From an uncultured Mycoplasmatota bacterium (GTDB lineage Bacteria > Bacillota_I > Bacilli_A > RF39 > UBA660): a stretch of DNA of 29,656 bases. Below the pieces are notes generated by a model. The model saw nothing but the letters and a program-made list of their open reading frames with translations. It was not told the DNA's origin and ran no database searches. Of the stretch, positions 7,782 to 14,713 are shown one piece after another. Location: assembly GCA_947645535.1 (NCBI GenBank), contig CANSDD010000004.1, positions 1-29,656 on the forward strand. Reading direction: 5' to 3'. The stretch's first letter is position 1. Every line of letters starts with the position of its first letter. Made by a program: the position numbers and the translations under genes.

Positions 7782-7810
7782 TTGCTTTTTATTGATAAAC
7801 ACGATAGAAT
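7782..7810 (+). promoter_or_regulatory. Candidate promoter of the M3-like peptidase gene
   Basis: TTGCTT (7782-7787), 17-bp spacer, TAGAAT (7805-7810), in the 69-base gap after the first murE. The predicted leader is again very short. Confidence 0.45.
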
Positions 7811-7831
7811 ATCTTCTTAGGTGATTTGGCA

Positions 7832-8830
7832 ATGAAAGAATATAAATGGGATATTAGAATATTAAATCAAATGAGAGAATATTTATTATATTATGAACAA
7901 ATATCAGAAGAAAAAAGAACGGAAGCACTTGAATTACTTACTGAAATGTATTTACTTGATAATGAAGAAAGTATAAGAGAAAAATATTGTTTAAAAGATC
8001 GAGCTACTATGATGTTAGCGAATTATATTTATTTGTCGAAAAGTATGAGTCAAAAGCAAAGAGAAAATCTAAAAAAATTAGAAAGTCATATAGAAGGAAA
8101 AAAACTAGAAAAAGTAGAGATATCTCGTTTTGATTTTGAAATAGAAAATGTAATAGAATTGTTAGGACAATTTATAAATTGGTTACCATCAAAAGAAATA
8201 GGAGAGGTATTAAGAACATATTATCATGAAATGTTTTCAACTCATTTTTATTGTTGTGAAAAAAATGAAATATTATCGTCAAAAGGTATAACTTATAAAA
8301 TACATTTATATTATCCTTTTATTGTTATAGGAAAATGGAGTTTTATAGAAACTTTTATGACACTTGTACATGAAATGGGACATGTTCTATTTTTATTATT
8401 AAGTTTAGATGTAGGAAGAAATAAAAATGGAGAATATTTTACTGAAGTAGAAGGTAGATATTTTGAATTATTAGCCCTTCAATTTTTGTTAGAAAGGAAT
8501 ATATATACAAAAGATGGAATTATATGTGCAACTAGAGATTATTATGATTTAGAATATTATGTGAAAAGAACTGGATTATTAGGTAATTTGCAAAGTATTT
8601 TTTCTATTGAAAGTATTGAAGAGACTTTAAAAGAAATCTATTCTTATTTAGGATCCTTAGAATTATTTTATAGATATAATGGAGATTATGAAAAACAACT
8701 TTATGATTTAATTTCATTGCCTAATATAAATTCAAAAAGCTTGGATCAGTATTTAACTAGGGCTAAGTTTTCTTGGAGAGAAAATGATTTTTTTAATTTG
8801 GAAAAGCATAAACAAAAGTTGAAACTATAA
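7832..8830 (+). CDS. M3-like zinc metallopeptidase (oligoendopeptidase-type gluzincin)
   Basis: 332 residues from ATG 7832 (AGGTGA at 7819-7824, 7-base spacing). 'FMTLVHEMGHVLFLL' holds the HExxH zinc motif (H180, E181, H184), and 'FTEVEGRYFELLALQFLLE' some 21-23 residues on supplies the third zinc ligand (E205 or E207), the arrangement seen in M3 peptidases such as oligoendopeptidase F. The protein is much shorter than classical M3 enzymes (about 600 residues) and the N-terminal half is alpha-helical and charged. No signal peptide, so a cytosolic peptidase acting on short peptides is likely. It lies between the two murE genes, which raises the possibility of muropeptide recycling or trimming; that is inference from position only. 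Confidence 0.65.
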   Translation: MKEYKWDIRILNQMREYLLYYEQISEEKRTEALELLTEMYLLDNEESIREKYCLKDRATMMLANYIYLSKSMSQKQRENLKKLESHIEGKKLEKVEISRFDFEIENVIELLGQFINWLPSKEIGEVLRTYYHEMFSTHFYCCEKNEILSSKGITYKIHLYYPFIVIGKWSFIETFMTLVHEMGHVLFLLLSLDVGRNKNGEYFTEVEGRYFELLALQFLLERNIYTKDGIICATRDYYDLEYYVKRTGLLGNLQSIFSIESIEETLKEIYSYLGSLELFYRYNGDYEKQLYDLISLPNINSKSLDQYLTRAKFSWRENDFFNLEKHKQKLKL

Positions 8831-8867
8831 ATTCAAATTTATCAAATTTAAAATATACAATTTTGTT

Positions 8868-8918
8868 AAAAACACATTTTAACTAAAAGTGCATACTTTA
8901 TAGTGAGGTGTGTTTTTT
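8868..8918 (+). promoter_or_regulatory. Nested hairpin leader or terminator just before the second murE
   Basis: Outer stem AAAACACA (8868-8875) with TGTGTTTT (8909-8916). Inside it, an inner hairpin pairs 8882-8890 with 8895-8904 around a GCAT loop, with one bulged base. The outer right arm runs into T6 (8913-8918) directly before the ATG at 8919, and GAGGTG, the ribosome site, lies at 8905-8910 in the structure. It reads as a terminator for the peptidase gene or as an attenuator for the second murE. Confidence 0.45.
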
Positions 8919-10271
8919 ATGAATATAAAAACAGATTCAAGAAAAGTGAAAAAAGGAGATACTTTTGTAGCTTTAAAAACACTTAATAATGACGGGCATG
9001 AATATGTAGAAGAAGCAATTTTAAACGGAGCTGAAACAGTAGTTGTGGAGCATGGATTATATAGTGTTAATACGTTAGTTGTAAATGATACAAAGACTTA
9101 TTTAATACATATATTAAAAGAACGATATTATGATCAAATTAAACATTTGAAACTAATAGGAATGACAGGAACAAATGGAAAAACTACAACTTGTTATTTA
9201 ATTTATGAGGCATTATGTAAATTAAATAAAAAAGTAGCTTATATAGGAACAATAGGTTTTTATGCAAATGGAGATAAAATAAAAGAATTAAATAATACAA
9301 CACCAGAAATTAATGAAATGTATGAAATGCTATTATATTGCACAGAAAATAATATAGAATATGTTGTGATGGAAGTAAGTAGTCATGCCCTTTCTATGAG
9401 AAGAGTGGAAGGATTAGAATTTGATTATGCAATATTTAGTAATTTAACAAAAGATCATTTAGATTATCACTTGGATATGAAAAGTTATGCATTAGCAAAA
9501 CAAAAATTATTTTCTATGTTAAAAGAAAATGGAAAAGCAATTGTAAATGTAGATGATGATTATAAAAATTATTTTTTATTAAAGGAAAATAATAATATTA
9601 CATATGGTTTTTTAGAATCAGATTATCAAATAATAGACTATAATATTCATACAAGTGGAAGCAAGTTTAAAATAAAAGTGAAGCAAGAAATAGAATTAGA
9701 AAGTCCTTTACTAGGAAAACATAATGTATATAATATACTAGTTATGACAATTGTTTTATTAAATGAAGGATTTATGATAGAACAAGTAAAAAGTCTTATG
9801 TTGGAATTAAAAGCTCCAACTGGAAGAATGGATACTATTATATATAATACCAATCGTATTATTATAGATTATGCTCATACCCCAGATGCTGTAAAAAATG
9901 TTATAAATGCAGTAAAAGAATTAAACCCTAATCATATTTATACAATTATAGGATGTGGTGGAAATAGAGATAAAACAAAAAGACCAGAAATGGCTAAAAT
10001 TGCTACTGATTTATCAGATTATGCAATTTTTACAAGTGATAATCCCAGATTAGAAGATCCTAATGATATTATAGATGATATGATAAAAAATTTACAAAAT
10101 ACAAATTATGAAACAATTGTAAATCGTAAAAATGCAATTATTAAGGGTATACAAAAGCTAGAAAATAATGATATACTATTAGTGCTTGGAAAAGGGCATG
10201 AAACATATCAAATTATAGGAAAAGAAAAATTAGAATTTGATGACAAACAAACTGTTTTAGAAATCATTTAG
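8919..10271 (+). CDS. murE: UDP-MurNAc-tripeptide synthetase MurE (meso-DAP type motif)
   Basis: 450 residues from ATG 8919 (GAGGTG at 8905-8910, spacing 8; the GTG at 8910 lies inside the ribosome site). It adds the third amino acid to UDP-MurNAc-L-Ala-D-Glu in the cytosol. Motifs: 'IKTDSRKVKKGDTFVALK', P-loop 'GMTGTNGKTTTCYLI', 'NNTTPE', 'EVSSHALSMRRVEG', 'DHLDYHLDMKSYALAKQKLF' (carbamylated lysine), 'GCGGNRDKTKRP', 'TSDNPRLEDP' and 'LGKGHETYQ'. The DNPR motif (residues 374-377) is the known signature of MurE enzymes that use meso-diaminopimelate, so this is the probable housekeeping enzyme. mraY follows 11 bases later with its ribosome site overlapping this stop, so the two are one unit. 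Confidence 0.92.
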   Translation: MNIKTDSRKVKKGDTFVALKTLNNDGHEYVEEAILNGAETVVVEHGLYSVNTLVVNDTKTYLIHILKERYYDQIKHLKLIGMTGTNGKTTTCYLIYEALCKLNKKVAYIGTIGFYANGDKIKELNNTTPEINEMYEMLLYCTENNIEYVVMEVSSHALSMRRVEGLEFDYAIFSNLTKDHLDYHLDMKSYALAKQKLFSMLKENGKAIVNVDDDYKNYFLLKENNNITYGFLESDYQIIDYNIHTSGSKFKIKVKQEIELESPLLGKHNVYNILVMTIVLLNEGFMIEQVKSLMLELKAPTGRMDTIIYNTNRIIIDYAHTPDAVKNVINAVKELNPNHIYTIIGCGGNRDKTKRPEMAKIATDLSDYAIFTSDNPRLEDPNDIIDDMIKNLQNTNYETIVNRKNAIIKGIQKLENNDILLVLGKGHETYQIIGKEKLEFDDKQTVLEII

Positions 10272-10282
10272 GAGATGATTGA

Positions 10283-11275
10283 ATGTTAATTTTAGCAAAA
10301 GCTGTACTAGCACTTATGATAGGATTTATAATATCTGTTATATTTGGACTTGTTGCGATTCCATTTTTAAGAAAATTAAAAGTAAAACAGCAAGTTAGTG
10401 TTTTTTTAGCAAAAACGCATAAAGATAAAGAAGGAACACCTACTATGGGAGGGTTAATATTTATCATTCCAACAATTGTAACAATTATTATTTTACTTTT
10501 AATGGGAAAAATAGAATTTTCGGAAAATTTATTTATAGTTATGTTTGTATTTATAGGATATGCAATACTAGGTTTTATTGATGATTTCTTAATTATTCGA
10601 AGGCATAATAATGAAGGATTAACAGAAATTCAAAAGTTATTTGGTCAACTTTTTATAGCATTAGTATTCTTTTATATTTTTATGAAAAGTGGGAATGAAC
10701 CAGTTTTAGATATTCATACATTAGGTTTTAGAATAGATATGGGCTGGTTTTATGGAATTTTCTTATTGTTTATATTAGTAGCAAGTAGCAATGCTGTTAA
10801 TTTAACAGATGGATTAGATGGATTAGCAGGAGGGCTTTCGGTCGTTGCTTTCTTAGCATTTGGTATGATTAGTTGGAGTTCTGTTTGGATATCTGGAAGT
10901 GAAGATATTGCAGTATTTTGTTTTGTATTAGTTGGATCTTTAATGGGATTTTTGGTATATAATACGCATCCCGCTAAAGTATTTATGGGAGATACTGGTT
11001 CATTATCATTAGGGGCTACTTTAGCTAGTGTTGCAATTATTACAAGTCATGAATTTACACTTATCATTGTAGCAGGTGTATTTGTAATTGAAACATTAGT
11101 GTGTATTATCCAAATGATTTCAGTTATGTATTTTCATAAAAAAATATTTTTAATGGCTCCACTTCATCATCATTTTGAAAAATTAGGATATAAAGAACAA
11201 GATATCGTAAAAGGTTTTTGGGTAATTGGCGCAATCCTTAGTATGATGGCAATTGCTTTTGGAGTTTGGATATAG
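10283..11275 (+). CDS. mraY: Phospho-MurNAc-pentapeptide transferase MraY
   Basis: 330 residues, integral membrane enzyme that moves phospho-MurNAc-pentapeptide from UDP to undecaprenyl phosphate, forming lipid I. About ten hydrophobic segments are visible. Signature blocks: 'KTHKDKEGTPTMGGLIF', 'GFIDDFLIIRRHNNEGLT' (the DD pair), 'AVNLTDGLDGLAGGLS', 'FMGDTGSLSLGA' and 'MAPLHHHFEKLGYKE' (the HHH motif). All catalytic Asp and His residues are present. AGGAGATGA overlaps the murE stop and gives normal spacing to the ATG. It uses the product of the MurE/MurF pathway made by the gene upstream. Confidence 0.96.
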   Translation: MLILAKAVLALMIGFIISVIFGLVAIPFLRKLKVKQQVSVFLAKTHKDKEGTPTMGGLIFIIPTIVTIIILLLMGKIEFSENLFIVMFVFIGYAILGFIDDFLIIRRHNNEGLTEIQKLFGQLFIALVFFYIFMKSGNEPVLDIHTLGFRIDMGWFYGIFLLFILVASSNAVNLTDGLDGLAGGLSVVAFLAFGMISWSSVWISGSEDIAVFCFVLVGSLMGFLVYNTHPAKVFMGDTGSLSLGATLASVAIITSHEFTLIIVAGVFVIETLVCIIQMISVMYFHKKIFLMAPLHHHFEKLGYKEQDIVKGFWVIGAILSMMAIAFGVWI

Positions 11276-11287
11276 AAAATGGTCAGT

Positions 11288-11315
11288 TTGACTTTTCTTT
11301 TATTTTTAGTATAAT
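11288..11315 (+). promoter_or_regulatory. SigA-type promoter of the 11346 gene
   Basis: TTGACT (11288-11293), 16-bp spacer, TATAAT (11310-11315). Confidence 0.7.
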
Positions 11316-11345
11316 ATTAGAAATTTGAATTAAGGGGGGAAATAT

Positions 11346-11831
11346 ATGAAAATAATAACAGAAGAAAATGGAATAAAAAGAGTATATATACAAAGACTTG
11401 ATTTAGCAATTCTTCCAGCTTTAATAGAAGATGGAAGTCCAGCTACTGTATATTGGTATGGAGTGGATTCACTTCAAAATATTACAAATAAAAATCGGTT
11501 TGATTTTATTTTAGTAAAAGATACAAAAATTGCTAGTTTTATAGAACATGCAAAATATATTTTAGATTTTTCTGATTTTAAGGATTATAGTATAAGGGAA
11601 TTAAAAGAAAAAATTAGAATGATAGAAGAGAGTATGGAAACAACTAGAGATTACATTATAGCAGAAACAGAAGAAGAAAAAAAATCTAAAATTAATTTTT
11701 TGAATCAAAAGAAATATATGAAATTAATGCTTTTAAATTTTATAGATTATAAGAAAAATAAAATTACTTTGTTTATTCCAGCTTCTTATCGTAGTATAAA
11801 TTCAAAACAAAAAAAATTGATGCAAAGATAA
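11346..11831 (+). CDS. Hypothetical protein
   Basis: 161 residues, no family recognised. A mixed alpha/beta N-terminal half (ITEENGIKRVYIQRLDLAIL, then a short strand 'PATVYWYGVD') is followed by 'RFDFILVKDTKIASFIEHA' and a long charged helix or coiled coil at about residues 80-125 (IRELKEKIRMIEESMETTRD). No signal peptide or membrane segment, so probably cytosolic. It has its own promoter and a strong ribosome site (AAGGGGGGA at 11332-11340), and converges on sspI across a shared terminator. It is a genuine gene by these signals; function unknown. Confidence 0.75.
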   Translation: MKIITEENGIKRVYIQRLDLAILPALIEDGSPATVYWYGVDSLQNITNKNRFDFILVKDTKIASFIEHAKYILDFSDFKDYSIRELKEKIRMIEESMETTRDYIIAETEEEKKSKINFLNQKKYMKLMLLNFIDYKKNKITLFIPASYRSINSKQKKLMQR

Positions 11832-11851
11832 ACAATGATTATTAACAAGTA

Positions 11852-11875
11852 AAAAAACATCATAAGATGTTTTTT
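11852..11875. terminator. Bidirectional terminator between the 11346 gene and sspI
   Basis: AAAAAACATC (11852-11861), loop ATAA, GATGTTTTTT (11866-11875). The A and T arms serve as T runs on both strands. The last bases overlap the sspI stop codon (11874-11876). Confidence 0.75.
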
Positions 11876-12077
11876 AAATACCTTTTTTGATTGTAGAAAT
11901 GATGTATTCTCTAGATGATTCATCACTATTTTCCCATAGTAATTCTAAAAATACTCCAAGTCCAGGAAGTGTAATTTCATCTTTATCTTCTATAGCTGAA
12001 GTGATAGAAGCTCTAATTTCACTTTCATTAGCATCTTTAAAATTGTCATGTATACTTTTTCTAATGTCAATATTCAT
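11874..12077 (-). CDS. sspI: Small acid-soluble spore protein SspI
   Basis: 67 residues. 'ESEIRASITSAIEDKDEITL' followed by 'PGLGVFLELLWENSDESS' matches the SspI family pattern (QETI.[26 protein letters not shown] in Bacillus), including its length. SspI is a minor spore-core protein made in the forespore. AAAGGGTG (complement of about 12079-12086) is the ribosome site. It should be transcribed by sigma-G; a TGTATA (complement of 12122-12127) with a poor -10 about 16 bases on was seen but does not convince. Its presence argues that the organism forms spores or descends recently from one that did. Confidence 0.85.
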   Translation of the reverse strand: MNIDIRKSIHDNFKDANESEIRASITSAIEDKDEITLPGLGVFLELLWENSDESSREYIISTIKKGI

Positions 12078-12158
12078 AAATTCACCCTTTCTATTATTTT
12101 TTGTGATAGATTTTTAATTTATATACAAAAAAACATAGTTTTTTTTCATTATTTAGTA

Positions 12159-12164
12159 TATAAT
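12159..12164 (+). promoter_or_regulatory. Candidate -10 box of the lemA gene
   Basis: TATAAT 35 bases upstream of the ATG at 12194, with no convincing -35 box. Confidence 0.45.
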
Positions 12165-12193
12165 AGAGTTAAGATGAAGGGAGATAAATATAT

Positions 12194-12757
12194 ATGAATA
12201 TAGGCACAATTATTTTAATTGTTATTATGGTACTAATTGTTTTAATTTTACTTTATGTAGCAAGTACTTATAACAAATTAGTTCATTTACGAAATTTAGT
12301 GAAAGATCAATGGGCACAAATAGATGTACTTTTAAAACGACGCGCAGATTTAATTCCTAATTTAGTAGAAACTGTAAAAGGATATGCTGGTCATGAAAAA
12401 GAAACATTAGATGCAGTTATTACTGCTCGCAATAAAGCGGTTTCAGCAACTACTCCAGAAGAAGAGATGAAAGCAAATGGAGAATTAACAGGAGCATTAA
12501 ATCGTTTATTTGCTCTTACTGAAGCTTATCCTGATTTAAAAGCGAATACTAACTTTTTAGATTTGCAAAACAATTTAAAAGAAACAGAAGATAAAATTGC
12601 TTATGCAAGACAATTTTATAATGATGCAGTTTTAAAATATAAAAATAAGTTAGAAATGTTCCCATCAAATCTTATTGCTGGAATGTTTAATTTTAAACCA
12701 GAATCTTTTTTTGAAGCTACTGAAGCAGAAAAAGAAGTGCCAAAAGTGCAATTCTAG
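12194..12757 (+). CDS. lemA: LemA family protein
   Basis: 187 residues. An N-terminal membrane segment (residues about 4-25, 'IILIVIMVLIVLILLYVAST') precedes 'YNKLVHLRNLVKDQWAQIDV', 'LLKRRADLIPNLVETVKGYA', 'ITARNKAV' and 'IAYARQFYNDAVLKYKNKLE', all standard LemA blocks. LemA proteins are membrane-anchored helical bundles of unknown function, often with a TPM-domain partner, which is not seen nearby here. It is a single-gene unit with its own -10 and terminator. AAGGGAG at 12177-12182 has a long spacing of 11 bases to the only plausible ATG. Confidence 0.93.
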   Translation: MNIGTIILIVIMVLIVLILLYVASTYNKLVHLRNLVKDQWAQIDVLLKRRADLIPNLVETVKGYAGHEKETLDAVITARNKAVSATTPEEEMKANGELTGALNRLFALTEAYPDLKANTNFLDLQNNLKETEDKIAYARQFYNDAVLKYKNKLEMFPSNLIAGMFNFKPESFFEATEAEKEVPKVQF

Positions 12758-12782
12758 GATAGAGAAATCTATCTTTTTTTTT
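12758..12782 (+). terminator. Terminator of lemA
   Basis: GATAGA-GAAA-TCTATC hairpin with a GNRA-type tetraloop (12758-12773), then T9 (12774-12782), directly after the stop codon. Confidence 0.85.
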
Positions 12783-12839
12783 ACTTAGTGGTATAGTAAT
12801 TAATATGATGGATTATTATTGATAGATGTAAATAAGACA

Positions 12840-12865
12840 TTATAATTTTCAAAGGAAAATTATAA
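12840..12865. repeat. Perfect inverted repeat, 11-bp arms
   Basis: TTATAATTTTC (12840-12850), AAAG loop, GAAAATTATAA (12855-12865). No T run follows on either strand, so it is not a normal terminator. It lies in the 174-base gap before the ydcF-like gene. Confidence 0.7.
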
Positions 12866-12901
12866 TATAAAAATGATGAAATTCTAGTTGAAAATACAAA
12901 A

Positions 12902-12934
12902 TATATTAAAATAAATGAAATTTATTTTAATATA
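12902..12934. repeat. Perfect inverted repeat, 15-bp arms, before the ydcF-like gene
   Basis: Arms 12902-12916 and 12920-12934 around a 3-nt loop. The right arm runs into TATAAT (12931-12936), a possible -10 box for the gene at 12957, so the repeat could be an operator or a leader hairpin. Confidence 0.7.
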
Positions 12935-12956
12935 ATATATAGAGAGAAGAGAGAGA

Positions 12957-13313
12957 ATGGATAAAATGACTTTAGTAAAAATATTATGGGATTATTTGTA
13001 TTTAGGAGAACAGCCAAAAAAATGTGACTGCATATTAGGAATGGGGTGTCATGATTTACATATATCTGAAAGATGTGCTGAATTATATAAAACTGGATAT
13101 GCTGATATTGTTATTTTTACAGGTGGACTTGGAAAAGTAACAAAAGATTTATGGAAGACTAGCGAAGCTGAAAAATTTGTAGAAATAGCGTACTCTCTTG
13201 GAGTTCCAAAAGAAAAAAAATATATAGAAAACCGTTCTACAAATACTGGAGAAAATTTTAGATTTACTCAAAAATTGATTGAAGAAAATAAATTAAATAT
13301 AAATTCTTTTTTA
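12957..13313 (+). pseudogene. YdcF/DUF218 (ElyC/SanA-type) protein, 5' half, split by the TnpB element
   Basis: About 119 residues of the original protein remain before the insertion; the frame then continues 23 residues into element sequence (STRILLCKSRY...) to a stop at 13385. Family blocks present: 'CDCILGMGCHDLHISERCAE', 'YADIVIFTGGLG', 'TSEAEKFVEIAYSLGVPKE' and 'IENRSTNTGENFRFTQKLI', where the SxNTxEN box is typical. DUF218 proteins are envelope-associated or cytosolic proteins of unclear activity. Start ATG 12957 follows AGAGAGAAGAGAGAG, a purine-rich ribosome site. The missing C-terminal part lies at 14711-14995. Unless the element excises, the protein is truncated. Confidence 0.85.
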
Positions 13314-13332
13314 TCTACTAGGATTTTGCTGT

Positions 13333-13355
13333 GTAAAAGCAGATATGCTATTTAC
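13333..13355 (+). repeat. Left-end hairpin of the TnpB element
   Basis: GTAAAAGCA (13333-13341), GATA loop, TGCT-A-TTTAC (13346-13355), with one bulged A. Subterminal bulged hairpins of this kind are recognised by TnpA in IS200/IS605 elements. Confidence 0.6.
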
Positions 13356-13393
13356 AAACTTTTTTTTGAAAAAGTACTTTTTTGAATAAACGA

Positions 13394-13423
13394 TTGACGA
13401 ACGTATGTATAAAGTGATATACT
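13394..13423 (+). promoter_or_regulatory. Promoter of tnpB
   Basis: TTGACG (13394-13399), 18-bp spacer, TATACT (13418-13423) preceded by TGA (extended -10). It lies inside the element, so tnpB does not depend on host-gene transcription. Confidence 0.65.
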
Positions 13424-13446
13424 CTGTAATAGAGAGGGTGATGCAT

Positions 13447-14592
13447 ATGGAAAAACAATTAAGAGGATATATATTTCGTATGTATCCTACAAAAGAACAG
13501 CAAGTACTAATAGAAAAAAGCTTTGGAACAAGTAGATATATTTATAATCATTTTTTAGAAGAAAGTATTAAGTTAGGAAAAATGAATGCATATGAATTAA
13601 TAAAAAAAATACCAGAATTAACAAAAGAAAATATATGGTTAAAAGAAGTAGATAGTTGTTTACTAAGAAGTAGTATATTTGACTTAGATAATGCATATCA
13701 GAAACGTGATAAAGAGGAAAAAGGATTACCTAAATTTAAAAGTAAAAATAAAAGTAGAAAAAGTTATAGAACAAATAATGTAACAAGTACATATAAAGAT
13801 AAAAAATATGAAAGTATAAAAATAGCTTTGAATAATAAAACTATAACATTGCCAAAATTAAAAGAAGTAAAAATTAGAGGATATAGAAAACTAAATAAAA
13901 TAAATGGAAGAATCATTAATGCAACCATTTATAAAGAGGCAGATAAATATTATGTAAGTATATGTGTAGAAGAAGCAGTAATAGTACCAACATTTGTACC
14001 TACTAGTATAGTAGGAGTAGATGTAGGAATAAAAAATCTAGCAATATTATCAGATGGAACAATTTATAAAAATCCAAAACAAATAGAAAAATATGAAAAG
14101 AAAATAAAAGGATTAAATAGATGGTTATCAAGAAGTAAAGTAGGAAGTAAGAATAGATATAAAATAAAAAAGAAACTAGCACGTGTTTATCAAAAATTAA
14201 AAAATGCAAGAAAGTTTTATTTACATAGAATAAGCAAAGAGATAACAGAAGAAAATGATATTATAGTAACAGAGCATTTAAAGATAAGTAATATGGTAAA
14301 AAATAAGAACATTTCTAAACAAATATATGATGTATCTTGGAATGAACTAATAAGACAATTGATATATAAAAGTAAATGGAAAGGGAAAAAATTTTACCAA
14401 GTAGAGACGTATTATCCAAGTAGTCAGATATGTAGTCATTGCGGAAATAAAAATAGAAAGGTAAAAGATTTAAGTATTAGAGAATGGAAATGTGAGAAAT
14501 GTAATCATATAGTTGATAGAGATATAAATGCTGCAATAAATATCATGTATGAAGGAGTTATAAAATATATGGACGAACTAGCAGTCAATTAA
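13447..14592 (+). CDS. tnpB: TnpB RNA-guided nuclease (OrfB family, IS200/IS605)
   Basis: 381 residues from ATG 13447, with GAGGG at 13434-13438 upstream; ATG 13441 is too close to it. N-terminal 'RGYIFRMYPTKEQQVLIEK' and 'GTSRYIYNHFLEES' are the usual helix-turn-helix/OrfB opening. RuvC-like catalytic residues are all present: D192 in 'IVGVDVGIKNLAILSDG', E276 in 'IIVTEHLKISNM', and the last Asp in 'IVDRDINAAINIMYEG' (357-359). A four-cysteine zinc ribbon lies between the last two ('CSHCGNKNRK' and 'CEKC'). Characterised TnpB proteins cut DNA guided by an RNA made from the element's right end, next to a short target-adjacent motif. Length and motif spacing match ISDra2 TnpB (D191, E278, D361). 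There is no sign of decay. Confidence 0.93.
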   Translation: MEKQLRGYIFRMYPTKEQQVLIEKSFGTSRYIYNHFLEESIKLGKMNAYELIKKIPELTKENIWLKEVDSCLLRSSIFDLDNAYQKRDKEEKGLPKFKSKNKSRKSYRTNNVTSTYKDKKYESIKIALNNKTITLPKLKEVKIRGYRKLNKINGRIINATIYKEADKYYVSICVEEAVIVPTFVPTSIVGVDVGIKNLAILSDGTIYKNPKQIEKYEKKIKGLNRWLSRSKVGSKNRYKIKKKLARVYQKLKNARKFYLHRISKEITEENDIIVTEHLKISNMVKNKNISKQIYDVSWNELIRQLIYKSKWKGKKFYQVETYYPSSQICSHCGNKNRKVKDLSIREWKCEKCNHIVDRDINAAINIMYEGVIKYMDELAVN

Positions 14593-14713
14593 AATTTTGA
14601 AAAAAATAGGGTGGCGACCATCCAATATTGGTCTATGGAGAGATAAAGTCTCATTGAAGTAGAAAATCCATACCCTGAGGTATGGGAGTCAAAATTTATT
14701 TTGACTTTTGTTC
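14590..14713 (+). ncRNA. Candidate omega-RNA (reRNA) scaffold at the element's right end
   Basis: 121 non-coding bases between the tnpB stop and the resumed host gene. Structures seen: GAGA/TCTC pairing around GATAAAG (near 14638-14652), CCATACC-CTGA-GGTATGG (about 14669-14686), and a 9-bp palindrome AGTCAAAAT-TT-ATTTTGACT (14687-14706). TnpB guide RNAs start inside the tnpB 3' end, end with the right-end structure, and take the guide from host sequence just beyond. Here the guide would be the start of the ydcF 3' half. Boundaries are approximate. Confidence 0.6.

Larger units (their letters stand above)
13311..14713 (+). mobile_element. TnpB-only IS200/IS605-type (IS1341-like) element inserted in the ydcF-like gene
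   Basis: About 1.4 kb. Boundaries come from where the host gene's reading frame is lost (near 13311-13314) and regained (near 14708-14716). The host frame reads N-S-F-L before and L-V-H-K after, and the shared TTA makes the exact junction ambiguous by several bases. The left end has a bulged hairpin (13333-13355), the right end has compact hairpins (14669-14706), and there is no target duplication or terminal inverted repeat, as expected for IS200/IS605. No tnpA transposase is present, so movement would need TnpA from elsewhere. The host flank just left of the junction is T-rich (TTCTTTTTTA). Confidence 0.85.

Noticed and set aside
8831..8918. T-box or other large riboswitch before the second murE
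   Set aside because: The gap is only 88 bases, with no specifier loop or T-box sequence; a simple nested hairpin is all that can be supported.
14003..14209. Minus-strand open frame inside tnpB
   Set aside because: Leu/Phe-rich shadow of the A-rich tnpB coding strand; the tnpB motifs fix the real frame.
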